Below, piece by piece: positions 29,727 to 40,400 of a DNA stretch of 64,000 bases. Both the position numbers and the translations under genes were made by a program. Location of the stretch: contig NZ_SOBE01000002.1 in NCBI RefSeq assembly GCF_004364285.1, forward strand, positions 620,001-684,000, in the 5' to 3' direction. The notes under the pieces are model-generated. The model ran no database searches and was not told the origin of the DNA. It saw only the letters and a program-made list of their open reading frames with translations. Positions within the stretch are counted from its first letter, which is position 1, and each line of letters begins with the position of its first letter. Source of the DNA: Frigoribacterium sp. PhB116 (GTDB lineage: Bacteria; Actinomycetota; Actinomycetes; Actinomycetales; Microbacteriaceae).

Positions 29727-31121
29727 TCAGCCGGGGCGGGTCATGCTCAGGACGTCGAGCGCCGAGTCGAGCTGCTCCTCGGTGACCTCTCCGCGCTCGA
29801 CGAAGCCGAGATCGACGACGGCCTCGCGCACGGTGATCTTCTGTGCGACGGCGTGCTTCGCGACCTTCGCCGCCGCCTCGTAGCCGATCACGCGGTTCAG
29901 CGGCGTGACGATGGACGGCGACGACTCGGCCATGGCGCGGGCGCGCTCGACGTCGGCCTCGAGGCCGTCGACGGTCTTGTCGGCGAGCACCCGGGTCGCG
30001 TTGGAGAGGAGGCGGATCGACTCGAGCAGCGCGGTGCCCATCACCGGGATGGCGACGTTGAGCTCGAACGAGCCGGAGGCTCCCGCCCAGGCGATCGTGG
30101 CGTCGTTGCCGATCACCCGTGCCGAGACCATCAGCACGGCCTCGGGCACGACGGGGTTGACCTTGCCGGGCATGATGGACGACCCGGGCTGCAGGTCGGG
30201 GACGTGCAGCTCGCCGAGGCCGGCGTTCGGGCCCGAGCCCATCCAGCGGATGTCGTTGTTGATCTTCGTCAGGCTGACCGCGAGCACGCGGAGCGCGCCC
30301 GACGCCTCGACGAGACCGTCGCGGGCTCCCTGCGCCTCGAAGTGGTCGAGCGCCTCGGTCACGGGCAGGCCGCTGTCGTCGGCGAGCACGGAGATGACCT
30401 CCTGCGGGAAGCCGACGGGCGTGTTGATGCCCGTTCCCGTCGCGGTGCCTCCGAGCGGCACCTCGGCCACGCGGGGGAGGGTCGCCTGGACCCGCTCGAC
30501 ACCGAGACGGATCTGTCGGGCGTAGCCGCCGAACTCCTGGCCGAGGGTCACCGGGGTCGCGTCCATGAGGTGGGTGCGGCCCGCCTTGACGACGCCGGCC
30601 CACTCGGCGGCCTTGCGCTCGAGCGACTCGGCGAGATGCTCGAGGGCCGGCACGAGGTCGTGGAGCAGGGCTCCGGTCACGGCGACGTGCACGGAGGTCG
30701 GGAACACGTCGTTCGAGGACTGCGACGCGTTGACGTGGTCGTTGGGGTGCACGTCGACGCCGTCGACGGTGCCGGCCAGGCTGGCCAGCACCTCGTTCAT
30801 GTTCATGTTCGACGAGGTCCCGCTGCCGGTCTGGTAGACGTCGACGGGGAACTGGTCGTGGTGCTGGCCGCCGATGATCGTGTCGGCCGCGGCGACGATC
30901 GCGTCGGCCACGCCCGCGGGGACGATGCCCCGTCGGCCGTTCACGACGGCGGCCGCCCGCTTGATGCGCGCCAGGGCCACGATCTGGGCGGCCTCGAGGC
31001 CGGCTCCCGAGATGGGGAAGTTCTCGACGGCCCGCTGGGTCTGTGCCCGCCACAGGGCCGACGCGGGGACCCGCACCTCGCCCATCGTGTCGTGCTCGAT
31101 GCGGTACTCGGTAGTGGTCAC
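29727..31121 (-). CDS. fumC: Class II fumarate hydratase
   Basis: FumC reversibly hydrates fumarate to L-malate in the citric acid cycle. The 464-residue protein shows [19 protein letters not shown], the catalytic-His region [19 protein letters not shown], the active-site-serine signature [12 protein letters not shown], and the expected length. GTG 31121 ([15 protein letters not shown]) matches the family N-terminus and lies after AAGGA; a longer frame to 31163 adds an unlikely leader. It lies 65 bp after the carbonic anhydrase gene in the same direction. Confidence 0.96.
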   Translation of the reverse strand: MTTTEYRIEHDTMGEVRVPASALWRAQTQRAVENFPISGAGLEAAQIVALARIKRAAAVVNGRRGIVPAGVADAIVAAADTIIGGQHHDQFPVDVYQTGSGTSSNMNMNEVLASLAGTVDGVDVHPNDHVNASQSSNDVFPTSVHVAVTGALLHDLVPALEHLAESLERKAAEWAGVVKAGRTHLMDATPVTLGQEFGGYARQIRLGVERVQATLPRVAEVPLGGTATGTGINTPVGFPQEVISVLADDSGLPVTEALDHFEAQGARDGLVEASGALRVLAVSLTKINNDIRWMGSGPNAGLGELHVPDLQPGSSIMPGKVNPVVPEAVLMVSARVIGNDATIAWAGASGSFELNVAIPVMGTALLESIRLLSNATRVLADKTVDGLEADVERARAMAESSPSIVTPLNRVIGYEAAAKVAKHAVAQKITVREAVVDLGFVERGEVTEEQLDSALDVLSMTRPG

Positions 31122-31186
31122 GACGTCATCGTCCTTCCTTCGGCCCTCGTGGGGCGGTGTCACGGGGGCCGGTCGCCCCCGCGGCG

Positions 31187-31906
31187 TCAGAGTCGACCGA
31201 TGATGATCGACGGGTCGACGCGGCCGTCGGCGAGCGCGTAGTTCGCCCCGACCACGGTCAACCTACCCTCGGCCACGGCGGCCGAGATGAGCGCGCTCCG
31301 GCCCACCAGGGCCTCGACGGAGGCCTGGATGTGCAGCGCCCCGACCGCGCGCGGGTCGAGCACGGCACCCGGTTCGAGGGCGATCGTCGCCCGTCGGACG
31401 CTGGGCACGATCATGTCGACGAGGTCGCCGAGGAACCGCGACCCGGGAGGCGCGTCGCTCGTGAGCGAGTCGATCGCGGTCGCGACCGCGCCGCAGCTGT
31501 CGTGGCCGAGCACGACGATGAGCGGCACGCCGAGCACCGAGACCGCGTACTCGAGCGAGGCGATGACGGTGTCGCCGACGACCTGGCCGGCGTTCCGGAC
31601 GACGAAGAGGTCGCCGAGGCCGACGTCGAAGATGATCTCGGCGGCGAGCCGGGAGTCGGCGCAGCCGAACAGGGCCGCCACGGGCTCCTGCCCGCCGGCC
31701 AGCAGGGCGCGCCGGTCGCTGTCCTGGTGGGGATGCTGAGGCGCCCCGGTCACGAAGCGCTCGTTGCCGGCCTTCATGCGCTCCCACGCGCGCCCCGGGG
31801 TCAGCGGGTCGGCAGGAGGCGACGGCACCGCCAGGTCGGCGACGGGCACGGCGGTCGTGCCGGGGACACCGCCCTCGGACGCGGTGTCGGTGCGAGGGTC
31901 GGTCAC
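31187..31906 (-). CDS. Beta-carbonic anhydrase
   Basis: The enzyme interconverts CO2 and bicarbonate using zinc. The 239-residue protein has the zinc-site motifs of the beta class: [15 protein letters not shown] (Cys, Asp-Arg dyad) and [10 protein letters not shown] (His, Cys), plus [20 protein letters not shown] disordered leader of about 35 residues ([19 protein letters not shown]) precedes the conserved domain start [19 protein letters not shown]. The ATGA overlap with the upstream DUF4245 gene indicates co-translation in an xseA-xseB-DUF4245-carbonic anhydrase string. Confidence 0.95.
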   Translation of the reverse strand: MTDPRTDTASEGGVPGTTAVPVADLAVPSPPADPLTPGRAWERMKAGNERFVTGAPQHPHQDSDRRALLAGGQEPVAALFGCADSRLAAEIIFDVGLGDLFVVRNAGQVVGDTVIASLEYAVSVLGVPLIVVLGHDSCGAVATAIDSLTSDAPPGSRFLGDLVDMIVPSVRRATIALEPGAVLDPRAVGALHIQASVEALVGRSALISAAVAEGRLTVVGANYALADGRVDPSIIIGRL

Positions 31907-32592
31907 GACGGGTCTCCTGTCTGGTCGGCCAGCTGCTCGGCCAGCGCGGTCGCGAGCTGCTCGAACTGCACGTCGTCGGCCGTGCCGTGCAGCACGTACG
32001 AGCTGCGGTCGACCGTGGTCGTCATCGAGTAGGCGTAGTTGCCGGGGCTCTCGCCGTCCCGGCGGTCGTAGACCTGCCAGTCGAGGCCGGCGATCGTCGT
32101 CGCGCCCGTGGCCGGTCGCGCCTGCACCGCGTTGGCGACCCAGGTCGCGTTGGCGTCGACGCCCTGCTCGAGGGCGATGAACTGCTCGGTGGGCGTGATG
32201 AGCCCGACGTACCAGGTGGCGACGCCGTCGGCGGTGCCCGTCGAGATGTCGGCACGGTTCGAGGTCCAGCCGTCGGGCAGGACGGGGGCCGCGAGCGGCA
32301 CGTCGACGTTGCTCTCGGCGCTCTGCGCCACCGACCGGTAGTCGATCTCCTGGCGGTTGACCGTGCCGCCCGGGCGGACGACGACCAGCACCAGGAACAG
32401 CACGACGGCGAGCGACGCCACGATCGACAGCGTCAGGTTGACGGCCGTCTGGTTGGCGTAGTGCTTGCGCGTGTTCTCCGCCTTGCGGCGTGCGGTCTCG
32501 TCCGGAGTCTCGGGCCGGCCGAGCTCGGCGACGATGCGCGGCTGCTTCTGGCGGGGGCCGCGGCCGTTCTCGCGGGGGCCGGGGTCGGTCAT
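31903..32592 (-). CDS. DUF4245 domain-containing membrane protein
   Basis: This 229-residue protein has a basic cytoplasmic N-terminus, a single transmembrane helix near residues 52-74 ([20 protein letters not shown]), and an extracytoplasmic domain with the DUF4245 features [28 protein letters not shown] and [10 protein letters not shown]. Function is unknown. It sits between xseB and the carbonic anhydrase gene, and DUF4245 is usually found next to xseA/xseB/glpX/fumC genes in actinobacteria. Its start overlaps the xseB stop and its stop overlaps the next start. Confidence 0.9.
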   Translation of the reverse strand: MTDPGPRENGRGPRQKQPRIVAELGRPETPDETARRKAENTRKHYANQTAVNLTLSIVASLAVVLFLVLVVVRPGGTVNRQEIDYRSVAQSAESNVDVPLAAPVLPDGWTSNRADISTGTADGVATWYVGLITPTEQFIALEQGVDANATWVANAVQARPATGATTIAGLDWQVYDRRDGESPGNYAYSMTTTVDRSSYVLHGTADDVQFEQLATALAEQLADQTGDPS

Positions 32593-32834
32593 TCGGCGGG
32601 AACCTGTCGACGGGCGGCCTCGAGGCGCTCGCGCGCGCCGAGCAGCCACTCTTCGCAACGGCGGGCGAGGGCCTCGCCCCGCTCCCACAGGGCGAGCGAC
32701 CGCTCGAGGGTCGACGCCCCCTGCTCGAGCTCGGACACGACCGTCACCAGCTCGTCTCGTGCCTCTTCGTAGCTGAGCGACGCCACGTCGGCCGGGGCGG
32801 ACGCGGAGGGTGCGGGGGAGGAGGACTGTGCCAC
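32589..32834 (-). CDS. xseB: Exodeoxyribonuclease VII small subunit
   Basis: XseB is the small helical subunit of ExoVII, which degrades single-stranded DNA with XseA. The 81-residue product has the family core [20 protein letters not shown] and [20 protein letters not shown], expected length, and coiled-coil character. It lies nine bases after xseA in the same direction and overlaps the DUF4245 start, so all are likely co-transcribed. Confidence 0.95.
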   Translation of the reverse strand: MAQSSSPAPSASAPADVASLSYEEARDELVTVVSELEQGASTLERSLALWERGEALARRCEEWLLGARERLEAARRQVPAE

Positions 32835-32843
32835 GGGTCGATC

Positions 32844-34133
32844 CTAACGAGAGGTGCTGGCAGGGGAGGCGGCGTCGCTCGACGACGAGGAGGACGCGGA
32901 GGAGGCGGGACCTGGGGAGGAGGCGCCGGTGCTGACGGCCTGCAGCGCGCCTCCTTCGACGGTGAGGACGAGCGGCGTGGACTCGGGGGCGTCGGCCGGG
33001 TCGCGGAGCACCCCGCCGCCCGGCAGCTGCACGATCGAGTAGCCGCGCCGCAGGGTGCCCTGGGGCGACAGCGCGCGCAGCTGGGCGGTCAGCTCGGAGA
33101 CCCGGGTGTGCGCCCGCTCGACGGCTCGGGCCACGAGTTCTTCGCCGCGGGCGACGGCGCGCACGACCTCGTCGGCGCGCACGTCGACGAGCGTCTGCGG
33201 CGAGGCCAGGACGGGGCGGCTGCGCACCTGCTCGAGCCGGTCGATCTCGGTCGAGACGATCTGGTTCAGCCGCACCCCGATGCGCGACCGGGCCTGCTGC
33301 ACCCGCGAGAGCTCTTCGTTGACGTCGGGCACCACGCGCTTCGCGGCGTCGGTCGGGGTCGAGGCCCGCAGATCGGCGACGTCGTCGAGCAGGGGGCGGT
33401 CGGCCTCGTGCCCGATGGCGCTGACCAGGGGCGTGTTGCACGCGGCCACCGCACGCACGAGAGACTCGTCGCTGAAGCCGAGCAGGTTCTGGAAGTCGCC
33501 CCCGCCCCGGGCCACGATGATGACGTCGACCTCGGGGTCGGCGTCGAGCTGCTGCACGGCGGCGGTGACCTCGCTCACCGAGCGGTCGCCCTGCACCGCC
33601 GCGTGCACGACGCGGAACGTGACCGACGGCCACCGCAGCTGCGCGTTGCGCAGCACGTCTTTCTCGGCGTCGCTGTCGCGGCCCGTGACGAGGCCGATGC
33701 ACTGCGGCAGGAACGGGAGGCGCTTCTTGCGGTCGGCGGAGAAGAGGCCCTCGGCGGCGAGCTGGGCCCGCAGGCGCTCGAGGCGCTCGAGCAGGTCGCC
33801 CAGCCCGACGTGCCGCATCTCGAAGACCTGCATGGTGAGCGAGCCGCCCTTGACCCAGTAGTTCGGCTTGACCGCCGCGATCACGCGGTCGCCCTGCTTC
33901 AGGTCGGCGGGGACCCTCGACCGGACGCTCGACCAGATCGAGAACGAGACCGTGACGTCCTGCTCGAGGTCGCGCAGCTTGCCGTAGACGTTGCCGCCCG
34001 AGACGTTCCACTGGGTGATCTGCCCCTCGACCCAGGCCGTGCCGAGCCGGTCGATCCAGTCGCGCACCTTGCCCGCGAGCAGGCCGACCGGCCAGGGCGC
34101 ATCGGCGGTGGGCGGCGCGGTGACGATCGTCAT
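32844..34133 (-). CDS. xseA: Exodeoxyribonuclease VII large subunit
   Basis: XseA is the catalytic subunit of ExoVII. The 429-residue protein has an N-terminal OB-fold ([20 protein letters not shown]), then the catalytic region with [39 protein letters not shown] and [21 protein letters not shown] coiled coil and a C-terminal [11 protein letters not shown] segment follow. The C-terminal 25 residues are Ser/Ala-rich. ATG 34133 starts directly before the OB-fold. The gene is divergent from ispH with 128 bp between starts. Confidence 0.96.
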   Translation of the reverse strand: MTIVTAPPTADAPWPVGLLAGKVRDWIDRLGTAWVEGQITQWNVSGGNVYGKLRDLEQDVTVSFSIWSSVRSRVPADLKQGDRVIAAVKPNYWVKGGSLTMQVFEMRHVGLGDLLERLERLRAQLAAEGLFSADRKKRLPFLPQCIGLVTGRDSDAEKDVLRNAQLRWPSVTFRVVHAAVQGDRSVSEVTAAVQQLDADPEVDVIIVARGGGDFQNLLGFSDESLVRAVAACNTPLVSAIGHEADRPLLDDVADLRASTPTDAAKRVVPDVNEELSRVQQARSRIGVRLNQIVSTEIDRLEQVRSRPVLASPQTLVDVRADEVVRAVARGEELVARAVERAHTRVSELTAQLRALSPQGTLRRGYSIVQLPGGGVLRDPADAPESTPLVLTVEGGALQAVSTGASSPGPASSASSSSSSDAASPASTSR

Positions 34134-34261
34134 GCAGGCGTGTCCTCTGGTCGGAGCGGACGGGGGAGCGGTCAGGGCGGGAGGCGTGGCAGGGACGAGG
34201 GCGGGGCACGGAGGGCAGGGCCTCCCAGAACGCGACCAGTCGTCACGCCTATCATCGACGG

Positions 34262-35338
34262 GTGGCACACATCACGAACGGCGCCATCGCCGTTGACCTC
34301 CCGACCCCGCGCGTCCCTGCGCTGCGCAACAGGCTACGGGACACCCCCGTCAACGGGACGAAGCGGGTGCTGCTCGCTGCTCCCCGCGGCTACTGCGCCG
34401 GCGTCGACCGGGCGGTCATCGCCGTCGAGAAGGCCCTCGAGCACTACGGCTCGCCCGTCTACGTCCGCAAGCAGATCGTCCACAACGTCCACGTCGTCTC
34501 GACGCTCGAGCGTCAGGGCGCGATCTTCGTCGACGAGGTCGAGGAGGTCCCCGAGGGCTCGCACGTCGTCTTCAGCGCCCACGGTGTCTCGCCGGCCGTC
34601 GTGCAGGGCGCCGCCGACCGCGGCCTCCAGGCGATCGACGCGACGTGCCCCCTCGTCACGAAGGTGCACCGCGAGGCCGTCCGCTTCGGGTCGCAGGGCC
34701 GCCACATCATCCTCATCGGCCACGCCGGCCACGAAGAGGTCGAGGGGACGATGGGCCACGCCGCCGACCGCACCACCCTCGTGCAGAACCCGGCCGAGGT
34801 CGACGACCTCGTCATCGACGACCCCGACAACCTCGTCTGGCTGTCGCAGACGACGCTGAGCGTCGACGAGACGATGGAGACGGTCCGCCGGCTCCGCGAG
34901 CGCTTCCCCACGATCCAGAACCCCCCGAGCGACGACATCTGCTACGCCACGCAGAACCGTCAGGTCGCCATCAAGAAGGTCGCGGTCGACTCCGACCTCG
35001 TCATCGTCGTGGGCTCGGCGAACAGCTCGAACAGCGTGCGGCTCGTCGAGGTCGCCCTCGAGCACGGCGCCAAGGCCGCCTACCGCGTCGACTACTCGAG
35101 CGAGATCAAGCAGGAGTGGCTCGACGGCGTCGAGACCGTCGGCGTCACGTCCGGCGCCTCCGTGCCCGAGGTCCTCGTGAAGGAGGTCCTCGACGACCTG
35201 GCCGACGCCGGCTACGGCGACGTGTCCGAGGTCGTCACGGCCGAGGAGGACCTGATGTTCTCCCTCCCCAAGGAGCTCCGCAAGGACGCCCAGGGCCAGA
35301 CGGACACCCGCGCGCTCGGCGGACGCACCGCCCGATGA
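34262..35338 (+). CDS. ispH: 4-hydroxy-3-methylbut-2-enyl diphosphate reductase
   Basis: IspH is the last enzyme of the MEP isoprenoid pathway and makes IPP and DMAPP using an iron-sulfur cluster. The 358-residue protein shows the three cluster cysteines in [23 protein letters not shown] and [11 protein letters not shown], with the substrate-site NSSNSVRL and the His in [11 protein letters not shown]. The N-terminal 35 residues are an extension common in actinobacteria. GTG 34262 is the start. The stop overlaps the start of the DUF6264 gene. Confidence 0.96.
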   Translation: MAHITNGAIAVDLPTPRVPALRNRLRDTPVNGTKRVLLAAPRGYCAGVDRAVIAVEKALEHYGSPVYVRKQIVHNVHVVSTLERQGAIFVDEVEEVPEGSHVVFSAHGVSPAVVQGAADRGLQAIDATCPLVTKVHREAVRFGSQGRHIILIGHAGHEEVEGTMGHAADRTTLVQNPAEVDDLVIDDPDNLVWLSQTTLSVDETMETVRRLRERFPTIQNPPSDDICYATQNRQVAIKKVAVDSDLVIVVGSANSSNSVRLVEVALEHGAKAAYRVDYSSEIKQEWLDGVETVGVTSGASVPEVLVKEVLDDLADAGYGDVSEVVTAEEDLMFSLPKELRKDAQGQTDTRALGGRTAR

Positions 35339-36000
35339 GCGACGACCGCGACCAGCACGACGGCCGCGACGGCGACGCGTCGGCAGGACGCGATCCGCGC
35401 CCTCGTCCCCGGTACGGCGAGTACGCGCCCGAGGGCTGGGTCAGTCCCGTCCCGCCCGCCGAGGCCGCGCCTCCTGCGGGCCAGGGCGAGGCGCCGCCGG
35501 TCGGGCAGCAGCCCGGGCAGCAGCCCACGTCGTGGTCGCAGCGGGGCCAGGGGGAGGGCGAAGGAGGTGCGCAGCCGTACCCGGGACCACCTGCGACGCC
35601 AGCCGCGCTGAGCACCGGACGCCGTGTCGACCGTGTCGCCACGTTCGTCCTGCTCGGCCTCGCGGGCTACAACGTCATCTCGAACCTCGTCCTCGTGTCG
35701 AGCTTCTCGCGGTCCGCGCTCGCGACGCTCGCCGCCGCGGGGTACCCGGTCGACGACTTCTCGCGTCGGGCCGAGCTGCAGCAGGCGGGCGGGGCGATCG
35801 CCATCGTGTCGCTCGTCGTCTTCGTGCCGATGCTCGTGTGGACCGTCCGGCGCCTCCGGGCGGGCACGATCACCTTCTGGGTGCCCCTCACGGCCGGGAT
35901 CGTCGTGACGATCGTGCAGATGCTGATCGTGCTGCCCGTGTTCCTGGGTGACCCGGCGTTCGTCCAGTCCGTCCTCGACATGTCGGGCACCGCCTCCTAG
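35335..36000 (+). CDS. DUF6264 family membrane protein
   Basis: The 221-residue product has a hydrophilic, Pro/Gln/Gly-rich N-terminal 85 residues ([15 protein letters not shown]) and a C-terminal half with four hydrophobic helices. The YGEYAPEGW start and helix arrangement match DUF6264, an actinobacterial family of unknown function often located after ispH. ATGA overlap with ispH suggests translational coupling. A bidirectional hairpin follows. Confidence 0.82.
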   Translation: MSDDRDQHDGRDGDASAGRDPRPRPRYGEYAPEGWVSPVPPAEAAPPAGQGEAPPVGQQPGQQPTSWSQRGQGEGEGGAQPYPGPPATPAALSTGRRVDRVATFVLLGLAGYNVISNLVLVSSFSRSALATLAAAGYPVDDFSRRAELQQAGGAIAIVSLVVFVPMLVWTVRRLRAGTITFWVPLTAGIVVTIVQMLIVLPVFLGDPAFVQSVLDMSGTAS

Positions 36001-36020
36001 GCCCTCTGCCCGTCGTCGTG

Positions 36021-36059
36021 GCGAGAGGCCCCACAGCGCGTCGCTGCGGGGCCTCTCGC
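36021..36059. terminator. Bidirectional terminator between the DUF6264 gene and fba
   Basis: A perfect 12-bp outer stem (GCGAGAGGCCCC / GGGGCCTCTCGC) encloses a smaller CAGCG / CGCTG hairpin, between convergent genes. Confidence 0.9.
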
Positions 36060-36079
36060 GTCGGACCAGGAGGGTCGGA

Positions 36080-37108
36080 CTAGCTGCCCGACTGGCCGAA
36101 CGAGCCGAGCTGCTTGGTCGCCTCGACCACGCGGGCGGCCATCGCCGACTCGGCGACCTTGCCCCAGGCGCGGGGGTCGTACTGCTTCTTGTTGCCGACC
36201 TCGCCGTCGGCCTTGATGAAGCCGTCGTAGTTCTTCAGCACCGTGTCGGCGATCGAGCGGCTGAAGGCGTACTGCGTGTCGGTGTCGAGGTTCATCTTCA
36301 CGACGCCGTTCGAGACGGCCTCGCGGATCTCGGCGTCGGACGAGCCCGACCCGCCGTGGAACACGAGCTCGAGGGGCTTCTCGGCCGTGCCGAAGCGCTC
36401 CTGGATGCCCTGCTGGATCTCGCCGAGCAGCTCGGGGCGGAGCTTGACGTTGCCGGGCTTGTAGACGCCGTGGACGTTGCCGAAGGTGAGGGCGGCGATG
36501 TAGCGGCCGTTCTCGCCGAGGCCGAGCGTCTCGACGGCGCGGGTCACGTCGCCGACGGTCGTGTAGAGCGCCTCGTTGGAGCCCTCGTGCTGGATGCCGT
36601 CCTCTTCGCCGCCGACGACGCCGATCTCGACCTCGAGGATGGCGTTGATCGCGGCGGTGCGCTTGAGCATCTGCTGCGCGATCTCGAGGTTCTCGTCGAG
36701 GGGGATGGCCGAGCCGTCCCACATGTGCGACTGGAAGAGCGGGTTGCGACCGGCCTTGACCTCGTCCTCGCTGGCGGCGATGAGGGGCAGGACGAAGCCG
36801 TCGAGGGCGTCCTTGGGGCAGTGGTCGGTGTGCAGCGCGACGGTGATCGGGTAGTTCTTGGCGACCTCGGTCGCGAACTTCGCGAAGGCGATCGCGCCCG
36901 CGGCACGGTTCTTGACCGTCTGGCCGGCGAAGTAGTCCGCGCCGCCCGTGGTGACCTGGATGATGCCGTCGCTGCCGGCCTCGGTGAGGCCCTGGAGCAC
37001 GGCGTTGATCGTCTGCGAGGACGACACGTTGACCGCGGGGTAGGCGAACCCCTTGTTCTTCGCCTTGTCCAGCATCTCGGCGTACTGCTCGGGGGTTGCG
37101 ACGGGCAT
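36080..37108 (-). CDS. fba: Class II fructose-1,6-bisphosphate aldolase
   Basis: This zinc enzyme cleaves fructose-1,6-bisphosphate to two trioses in glycolysis and reverses in gluconeogenesis. The 342-residue protein has the metal His ligands in [28 protein letters not shown] and [10 protein letters not shown], plus [16 protein letters not shown] for substrate binding. Length is that of actinobacterial class II-A enzymes. It is divergent from glpX with about 157 bp between starts, placing the opposing glycolytic and gluconeogenic genes beside one shared control region. Confidence 0.97.
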   Translation of the reverse strand: MPVATPEQYAEMLDKAKNKGFAYPAVNVSSSQTINAVLQGLTEAGSDGIIQVTTGGADYFAGQTVKNRAAGAIAFAKFATEVAKNYPITVALHTDHCPKDALDGFVLPLIAASEDEVKAGRNPLFQSHMWDGSAIPLDENLEIAQQMLKRTAAINAILEVEIGVVGGEEDGIQHEGSNEALYTTVGDVTRAVETLGLGENGRYIAALTFGNVHGVYKPGNVKLRPELLGEIQQGIQERFGTAEKPLELVFHGGSGSSDAEIREAVSNGVVKMNLDTDTQYAFSRSIADTVLKNYDGFIKADGEVGNKKQYDPRAWGKVAESAMAARVVEATKQLGSFGQSGS

Positions 37109-37265
37109 CGGATCTCCTTCGATGATGGCGTGTGGGGTGCTCCTCCACCCTAGTCAGGGGCCCCCGGAGCGGACCGGGCAGCGACGGGCGTGGAGGGGCT
37201 GTGGACTGGCGTGCACGTCTGTGCAACGACCGTCGGGGAGGCGCCTCCCGGGTAGGCTCCGGAGC

Positions 37266-38258
37266 ATGGCTGACTCCGGAACCCTCTACTCGCACCCCGA
37301 CCGCAACCTGGGCATGGAGCTGGTGAGGGCGACCGAGGCTGCCGCGATCCGCAGCGCCCCGTTCATCGGCAAGGGCGACAAGAACGCCGCCGACGGCGCG
37401 GCGGTCGACGCGATGCGCAAGTTCCTCGGCACGGTCGCCTTCGACGGCGTCGTCGTGATCGGCGAGGGCGAGAAGGACGAGGCGCCGATGCTCTTCAACG
37501 GCGAGCACGTGGGCAACGGCTTCGGTCCCGCCTGCGACATCGCCGTCGACCCGATCGACGGCACGAGCCTCACCGCCGCGGGCCGCATGAACGCCCTCTC
37601 GGTGATCGCGGTCAGCGACCGCGGCAGCATGTTCGACCCCAGCGCCGTCTTCTACATGGACAAGATCGTCACCGGCCCCGAGGGCATCGGCGTGATCGAC
37701 CTCGACAAGCCGGTCGGCGACAACATCCGCGCCCTGGCCGACGCCAAGGGCCTCGCCGTCGAGGACATCCAGGTCGCTGTGCTCGACCGTCCTCGCCACG
37801 CCGACCTGATCCAGCAGATCCACGCCGCCGGCGCGGGCACCCGCCTGCTGCTCGACGGCGACGTCGCCGGCGGCATCAACGCGGCCCGCCCCGACTCGCG
37901 CATCGACATGTGCGTCGGCATCGGCGGCACTCCCGAGGGCATCATCACGGCCTGCGCCGTCAAGGCGCTCGGCGGCCTCATCCTCACCCGGCTCGCCCCG
38001 AAGGACGACGCGGAGCGCCAGAAGGCGATCGATGCCGGCCACGACCTCGACCGCGTTCTCGACCAGGACGACCTCGTCAAGGGCGACAACGCCTACTTCG
38101 TCGCCACCGGCGTCACCGACGGCGCGCTCGTCGCGGGCGTCAAGCGCAAGCAGGGCATGATCCGCACGTCGAGCATCGTGCTGCGCTCGCACTCCGGCAC
38201 GATCCGCCGCGTCGAGGCCGACCACCTCGTCTCGAAGTGGTACGGCGAGACCGCGTAG
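37266..38258 (+). CDS. glpX: Class II fructose-1,6-bisphosphatase GlpX
   Basis: GlpX hydrolyses fructose-1,6-bisphosphate in gluconeogenesis. The 330-residue protein has the acidic metal sites [15 protein letters not shown] and [16 protein letters not shown], the RHADLIQQI and [14 protein letters not shown] blocks, and [22 protein letters not shown] 37266 begins the conserved N-terminus ([21 protein letters not shown]). It is convergent with rmuC, whose stop lies six bases away. Actinobacteria use this class as their main FBPase. Confidence 0.97.
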   Translation: MADSGTLYSHPDRNLGMELVRATEAAAIRSAPFIGKGDKNAADGAAVDAMRKFLGTVAFDGVVVIGEGEKDEAPMLFNGEHVGNGFGPACDIAVDPIDGTSLTAAGRMNALSVIAVSDRGSMFDPSAVFYMDKIVTGPEGIGVIDLDKPVGDNIRALADAKGLAVEDIQVAVLDRPRHADLIQQIHAAGAGTRLLLDGDVAGGINAARPDSRIDMCVGIGGTPEGIITACAVKALGGLILTRLAPKDDAERQKAIDAGHDLDRVLDQDDLVKGDNAYFVATGVTDGALVAGVKRKQGMIRTSSIVLRSHSGTIRRVEADHLVSKWYGETA

Positions 38259-38264
38259 CTCGCC

Positions 38265-39602
38265 CTAGCTCGCCCGGTCGGTCCAGCTCGCCTGGCTCGC
38301 CTGGCTCGCCTCACGCTCGTCGGGCGCCGACCTCGACGCCTCGACCTCGCGGTCGGCGTCGAGGGCGGTCGTCAGCTCTGCTGCGGTGAGGTCTCGGGGC
38401 AGCTCTTCCACGACCGTCGGGGCGGTGAGGGTCTTCGTCTCGTCGAGCATGCTCAGGCGACGTGCCGACGGCAGCACCGTGCGCTCGAGCGAGCCGACGA
38501 AGCGGTTGTAGTCGTTCACCGAGCCGCGCAGCGACCGGCCGAGCTTGTCGACGTGGCCGGCCATGGTCGCGAGCCGGCCGTAGAGCTCGCGGCTGAGGTC
38601 GAAGAGGACCTTCGCCTCGTTCGTGACCACGTCTTGCTGCCAGCTGAAGGCGACGGTCTTGAGCACCGACCAGAGCGTGACCGGGGAGGCGAGGGCGACG
38701 CGCTTCTGGAACGCGTAGTCCATCAGCGAGGGGTCGGCCTCGAGAGCGCTCGACACGAGCGACTCGCTGGGGATGAACGCGATGACGAGCTCGGGCGACG
38801 ACTCGAGCCCGGCCCAGTAGGTCTTGGCCGAGAGGGCGTCGACGTGGGCCCGCAGCGCCTTGACGTGCTGCCGCACGAGCACGTCGCGACGGGCTGCCTC
38901 TTCTCCGACGGCCGTGGCCGGGATGGCGCTCGCCTCGAGGAAGGCCGCGAACGGCACCTTGGCGTCGACGGCGATGTTCTTGCCGCCGGGCAGGTGGACC
39001 ACCATGTCGGGGCGGCCGGCGCCCGCGTCGCTCGAGATGCTGCTCTGCAGGTCGAAGTCGACCCGCTCGACGAGCCCCGCGGCCTGGACGACGTTGCGCA
39101 GCTGCGTCTCGCCCCAGACCCCGCGGGTGCTGTTCGAGCGGAGGGCGGACGCCAGCGACTCGGCCGTGCTGCGCAGCCGTTCTTCTGAGGCCACGGCGCT
39201 GCGCAGCTGCTCGCTGAGCGTGCCGTACTGGTGCGCGCGTTGTTCCTCCAGCTCGGCGACCTTCGCCTGGACCGCCGCGAGGCTCTGGGCCACCGGGCTG
39301 AGGGCCGTCATGACCTGGCCCTCGGAGCGGACCCGCTCGGCCTCGGCGATGCGGGAGTCGCGCAGCCTGTCCTGGAACTCGCGCAGGCGCTCCTCCTGGC
39401 CGGCGGCCTCGCGCCGGTGCTGCTCGTCGAGGTCGATCAGCCGCTCGCGGTAGCCCTCGACGGTCGCGCGGGCCGCGGCGGCGTCGGCGGAGAGCCGGGC
39501 CGTGGCCTCGGCTGCCCGGGACCGGGACAGCAGCATGCCGAGGGCCGTGCCGACCCCGAGCGCGATGACGACGAGGGCCACGAGGAGGAGCGGTGAGGTC
39601 AT
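38265..39602 (-). CDS. rmuC: DNA recombination protein RmuC
   Basis: RmuC limits recombination between inverted repeats and contains a restriction-nuclease-like fold. The 445-residue protein has an N-terminal membrane helix (residues 4-24), a coiled coil to about residue 140, and the nuclease core with SNSTRGVWGETQLRNVVQAAGL and NIAVDAKVPFAAFLEA, where an Asp and a Lys match the PD-(D/E)XK pattern. VIAFIPSESLVSSALE follows. The C-terminus ends in a short repeated Ser-Gln-Ala segment encoded by GCTCGCCTG-type repeats. Single gene, convergent with glpX. Confidence 0.93.
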   Translation of the reverse strand: MTSPLLLVALVVIALGVGTALGMLLSRSRAAEATARLSADAAAARATVEGYRERLIDLDEQHRREAAGQEERLREFQDRLRDSRIAEAERVRSEGQVMTALSPVAQSLAAVQAKVAELEEQRAHQYGTLSEQLRSAVASEERLRSTAESLASALRSNSTRGVWGETQLRNVVQAAGLVERVDFDLQSSISSDAGAGRPDMVVHLPGGKNIAVDAKVPFAAFLEASAIPATAVGEEAARRDVLVRQHVKALRAHVDALSAKTYWAGLESSPELVIAFIPSESLVSSALEADPSLMDYAFQKRVALASPVTLWSVLKTVAFSWQQDVVTNEAKVLFDLSRELYGRLATMAGHVDKLGRSLRGSVNDYNRFVGSLERTVLPSARRLSMLDETKTLTAPTVVEELPRDLTAAELTTALDADREVEASRSAPDEREASQASQASWTDRAS

Positions 39603-39665
39603 GCAGGGAGTGTCGCAGCCGCCGCCGACACCGGCCGAGAGCGCGCGCCGCGCGTGCCGCGCCCG

Positions 39666-40292
39666 CTAGCGGAAGACGACGCGGCGGCGCGGGGCCGGGG
39701 CTCCCGCGTCGGCGGGGGGCGCGGCGGGCGTGAGCCGCTTCATGCCGACGCGTGCCGTCTCGGCGAGCTGCCGCAGGTCGTCCGCCCCGTGGAACTGAGC
39801 CGCGTGGACGACGATCGCCGCGCAGGCCTCGGCGTCGGCGAGGGCGTCGTGGTGCGAGAAGCCGGTGAACCCCGCGGCGGCCGCGGCGAGCGGCAGACGA
39901 TACGAGTCGAGGGCATAGGTCTTGCGGGCGACCTGGAGGCTGCAGAGGTACGCCCACGACGGGGGAGTGACCCCGGTCGCGGCGCACGCGCCCTTGATGA
40001 CGCCCATGTCGAAACCTGCGTTGTGGGCGACGAAGACGTCGATGCCGGCGAAGTCGGCGATGAGGTCGAACTGCTCGTGCCACTCGAAGGCGTCGACGAC
40101 GTCGTCGGCCCGGATGCCGTGGATGCGGGTGTTCCACTCGAGGAACGTGTCGTGCCCCGCCGGGGGCTTGATCAGCCAGCCGACCTTGTCGACGACGACG
40201 CCGTCACGGACCTTGACGAGGCCGACGGAGCAGGCGGAGGCGCTGCTCGAGTTCGCGGTCTCGAAGTCGATCGCGGTGAAGTCGATGGGCAT
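39666..40292 (-). CDS. DEDDh 3'-5' exonuclease (DNA polymerase III epsilon-like)
   Basis: The 208-residue protein has the DEDD exonuclease motifs: ExoI AIDFETANSSSASACSVG, ExoII HNAGFDMGVI and ExoIII HDALADAEACA with the His of the DEDDh type. It could be a proofreading subunit-like or an independent exonuclease; actinobacteria carry several such genes and the class cannot be fixed here. The last 20 residues are a Pro/Ala/Arg tail. It lies between rmuC and the divergent ychF. Confidence 0.9.
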   Translation of the reverse strand: MPIDFTAIDFETANSSSASACSVGLVKVRDGVVVDKVGWLIKPPAGHDTFLEWNTRIHGIRADDVVDAFEWHEQFDLIADFAGIDVFVAHNAGFDMGVIKGACAATGVTPPSWAYLCSLQVARKTYALDSYRLPLAAAAAGFTGFSHHDALADAEACAAIVVHAAQFHGADDLRQLAETARVGMKRLTPAAPPADAGAPAPRRRVVFR

Positions 40293-40400
40293 CGCACCAT
40301 GGTGTCACGGGCCTCGGACACTGCCGGGTCGACCCGCGCCTCCTGCGGTCGGGTGCACCCCGGAGGTGTGTCGGGCCGCGCGCCGGTACGATGGCTGACC